DNA from: Sediminibacterium sp.
Lineage (GTDB): Bacteria > Bacteroidota > Bacteroidia > Chitinophagales > Chitinophagaceae
Reading direction: 5' to 3'
Assembly: GCA_023256555.1 (NCBI GenBank)
Contig: JALRFB010000036.1
Location: forward strand, 1 to 7,863
Length of the DNA: 7,863 nucleotides
A program made the position numbers and the translations under genes. Positions 5,942 through 7,863 of the stretch are shown here, one piece after another (positions within the stretch are counted from its first letter, which is position 1; every line of letters begins with the position of its first letter). The notes beneath the pieces are model-generated. The model saw only the letters and a list, made by a program, of their open reading frames with translations, had not been told where the DNA came from and made no database searches.

Positions 5942-6724
5942 TTAATTGTTCACTTCAAATTTGAATTTCACAGTAACAGTAGAGCTATGATCGCTTGTAT
6001 TAAAATTGATCTTTGTTAAATATTCAGTAATGGCTCTTTTATATTTTGAGTCGTTAGAAGAAGAGCCACGTACAATTTGAATAAATCTACCTTGTCCATT
6101 GGGGCTTACTTCAATTTCTGCATAAATGGTTGCTGGTTCAACATCTCCATTAAATGAATATGCTTTGGTAATTTTTCTGTCACCTTTGGTTACAAACGGG
6201 CCACCAGTCCCTGTATAAGTATTGCCATTGATGCTTCCATTAGCTACACCTTGATCGCCTTTGCCCCCAGCAATACCCTGGTCTTTAATATTGTTATAAC
6301 TATCTTGGTTATTTCCGCCTTTGCCATTTCCTCCAGCATATTTACCCATTACTGCTTTTGGTTTTGCATTGGTGGGTAATGGACTTGCTTTGATATTTTT
6401 ATTATTTTTTGAAGCAATACTTTCATCATTTTCATCAGATACTCCATTGTTAACTTTAATGGATTGATTGTTCGCGCTTGCCTTTGAAAATTTATTGGCA
6501 CCCACTTCAGGTGCAGGAGCATCTTTACTTAAAGGGGGGATGGTTCCTTCTCCAGTTTCACTATTACCCAAATTCACTTCCATGAATTGTGGTTCGGGTG
6601 GAGTTATAGTAGCTGCAGTTTGTTGCCATTGTACTAAGATGAAAAGGGATGCCAATGCTACACATATAATGAATGTATATATGGAGGCTTTTAAATTCTT
6701 AGATTGTTCAAAGCTTAGTTGCAT
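5942..6724 (-). CDS. TonB-like energy transducer, glycine/asparagine-rich spacer
   Basis: Probable inner-membrane-anchored periplasmic protein of the TonB type, which couples proton-motive force to outer-membrane transporters. Of its 260 residues, the first 12 are cytoplasmic, one membrane helix spans about 13-32 (SIYTFIICVALASLFILVQW), and PPEPQF follows. The spacer (about 55-175) is low-complexity, with a Gly/Asn-rich part at 128-175 (such as GGNGKGGN and GGKGDQG), and lacks the proline-rich EPxPKP spacer of classical TonB. The C-terminal 80 residues (ITKAYSFNGDVEPATIYAEI, then VSPNGQGRF and a final VTVKFKFEVNN) look like a TonB C-terminal beta-alpha-beta fold. The pattern resembles Bacteroidota proteins annotated as energy transducer TonB. 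ExbB and ExbD are not in the window. It lies 9 nt after the TSUP gene and 4 nt before folC. The TonB role is inference from architecture; it could be another TonB/TolA-like envelope protein. Confidence 0.7.
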   Translation of the reverse strand: MQLSFEQSKNLKASIYTFIICVALASLFILVQWQQTAATITPPEPQFMEVNLGNSETGEGTIPPLSKDAPAPEVGANKFSKASANNQSIKVNNGVSDENDESIASKNNKNIKASPLPTNAKPKAVMGKYAGGNGKGGNNQDSYNNIKDQGIAGGKGDQGVANGSINGNTYTGTGGPFVTKGDRKITKAYSFNGDVEPATIYAEIEVSPNGQGRFIQIVRGSSSNDSKYKRAITEYLTKINFNTSDHSSTVTVKFKFEVNN

Positions 6725-6733
6725 GGTTTAAAA

Positions 6734-7495
6734 TTAATGCAAAAATACATCATAACCCAATCTGCATAAAGTTGCAATGATGACGATTAAGAAAAATATT
6801 CTTATAAATTTATTGCCTTTTGAAATTGCCATTTTAGATCCAAGATAACCACCTATTGCATTACAAATAGCCATGGGGATAGCAATGCTCCACATGATAG
6901 TGCCTTTTAACATAAATAGTACAATGGATCCTAGATTGGTTGCAAGATTTACCACTTTGGCATGTGCGTTAGCTTGTAAAAAATCAAAACCTAGCCAACT
7001 AATAAATGCTAATACCAATAAACTACCAGCTCCTGGACCAATAAATCCATCATAAAATCCTATGAGTAAACAAATAAAAGCTCCTTTATACCATGGGAAA
7101 TAAGATTCCTTAACCATGCTTGAAAGTCCTAAGTTTTTTTTGGTATAAGTGTATATCGCAATGGCCACTAATACAAAGAAAATTACCGGCTTCATAAATT
7201 GGTTGCTCACCAATGTTAAACAATATGAGCCTGTAAAAGCAGCTGCAAATGCAATGCTTGTAAACAATAATAATCTTGTAAACGGGATAGGTGCTTTTTT
7301 CAAATATTGTTTGGCGGCAAAAAATGTTCCTGTAAAACTAGGGATCTTCAAAGAACCGATTACTCTGGCCACAGGCTCGTTTGGAAATAGAATTAAACCT
7401 GCAGGTGTTTGAATTAAACCACCTCCACCCACAATGGCATCTACAAAACCAGCTAAAAAAGCAATACCGCAAAGTAGTAGGATAGTAGTGCTCAT
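6734..7495 (-). CDS. TSUP-family (TauE/SafE) membrane permease, YfcA-like
   Basis: Integral inner-membrane transporter of the sulfite exporter TauE/SafE family, whose members move sulfur-containing or small organic anions; the substrate here is unknown. The 253 residues are almost entirely hydrophobic with about 7-8 likely membrane segments, in two homologous halves. The first half has AGFVDAIVGGGGLIQTPAGL (15-34) and the second GFYDGFIGPGAGS (146-158), the paired glycine-rich signatures of the family. KVVNLATNLGS (180-190) matches the second-half 'N-x-x-TN' region, while the first-half equivalent is the variant RVIGSLKIPSFTGT (44-57), lacking the usual TNK motif. The ATG (7493-7495) directly abuts the stop of the upstream EamA gene (TAAATG), suggesting translational coupling. 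No signal peptide beyond the first membrane helix. Confidence 0.9.
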   Translation of the reverse strand: MSTTILLLCGIAFLAGFVDAIVGGGGLIQTPAGLILFPNEPVARVIGSLKIPSFTGTFFAAKQYLKKAPIPFTRLLLFTSIAFAAAFTGSYCLTLVSNQFMKPVIFFVLVAIAIYTYTKKNLGLSSMVKESYFPWYKGAFICLLIGFYDGFIGPGAGSLLVLAFISWLGFDFLQANAHAKVVNLATNLGSIVLFMLKGTIMWSIAIPMAICNAIGGYLGSKMAISKGNKFIRIFFLIVIIATLCRLGYDVFLH

Positions 7496-7863
7496 TTATT
7501 TTACAGCATTTTGATCTATAATGGGGGATTGTTTGGTAGGCCAAGTATTAATTAAGATACCAACTATAATAATCAATCCACTGGTAATTTGTGCTTTATT
7601 AAAAGTTTCTCCTAAGAACAATACAGCTTCATAAGAACTTAATAGTGGCGCTAATGTTGCAAAAAGTGCAGCTTTACCTGGACCAATTTTTTGAATGGCC
7701 ATATTCCAAATTAGATAAGAGATGGTTGAATTACCAATACCAATATATAAAGCAATCCAAAGTAAAGTAGTATTGAATTGTACTGGATGGAAATAGTTCA
7801 TTTCGATCAATGCAGCAGGGAATAAGAATATTGCACCTAAACAAAATAAGCAAAATAGAAAAG
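7496..7863 (-). CDS. EamA-family (drug/metabolite transporter superfamily) permease, N-terminus outside window
   Basis: Only the C-terminal 121 complete codons are in the window; the frame stays open to the right edge, so the internal TTG at 7810 is not the start. The visible part contains about four hydrophobic helices: LFCLFCLGAIFLFPAALIEM at the edge, LLWIALYIGIGNSTISYLIW, a segment KAALFATLAPLLSSYEAVLF, and GLIIIVGILINTW. This is the second EamA repeat, with its typical Y-x-x-W-N-x-A start, the 'ALFATLAPLLSSYEAVLFLGE' style core including the conserved LGE, and a last helix ending near WPTK. EamA proteins usually export amino acids, metabolites or drugs; the substrate is unknown here. The stop codon abuts the TSUP ATG with no gap, so the two membrane proteins are probably translated in tandem. 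The operon promoter should lie beyond the right edge. Confidence 0.88.
   Translation of the reverse strand, partial: FLFCLFCLGAIFLFPAALIEMNYFHPVQFNTTLLWIALYIGIGNSTISYLIWNMAIQKIGPGKAALFATLAPLLSSYEAVLFLGETFNKAQITSGLIIIVGILINTWPTKQSPIIDQNAVK

Noticed and set aside
6468..6731. Plus-strand 87-residue frame opposite the TonB-like gene
   Set aside because: Antisense to the membrane anchor and spacer; its apparent cysteines and hydrophobic runs follow from that.
7338..7544. Minus-strand frame across the EamA/TSUP junction
   Set aside because: It reads through both genes out of frame and gives a Cys/Arg/Trp-rich product typical of a shadow; both real genes are intact.

Overview
The window looks like an ordinary chromosomal segment of an AT-rich member of the Bacteroidota, plausibly Chitinophagia/Chitinophagaceae. 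The phylum call rests on a DUF3078 outer-membrane-type protein, starts without Shine-Dalgarno sequences, several TAnnTTTG promoter elements, and the style of the MiaB, PurK and TonB-like proteins. The family-level call is an inference from remembered similarity, not from a search.

Layout, left to right: a 5' portion of miaB (minus strand, running off the left edge); a short divergent promoter region; a plus-strand DUF3078 beta-barrel candidate whose stop codon overlaps that of the convergent purK; a second short divergent promoter region; a plus-strand pair made of an ABC transporter ATPase and a YfiT/DinB-type metal-dependent transferase; and a compact minus-strand run, read right to left as EamA-type transporter (partial), TSUP permease, TonB-like protein, folC. 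The gaps in that run are 0, 9 and 4 nt, so it is probably one transcript whose promoter lies beyond the right edge.

The genes cover tRNA modification (miaB), purine synthesis (purK), folate polyglutamylation (folC), membrane transport and envelope functions. They do not form one pathway. Coding density is extreme: the longest non-coding stretches are about 104 nt (1076-1179) and 80 nt (3279-3358), both promoter regions between divergent genes, and no gene-free stretch exceeds 300 nt. I saw no tRNA, rRNA, CRISPR array, insertion sequence or phage gene. I did not find a convincing novel system. The points most worth a second look are the overlapping or abutting convergent stop codons, the ABC ATPase without a visible permease, the TonB-like protein lacking a proline-rich spacer and ExbB/ExbD neighbours, and a G7 tract inside the DUF3078 gene.
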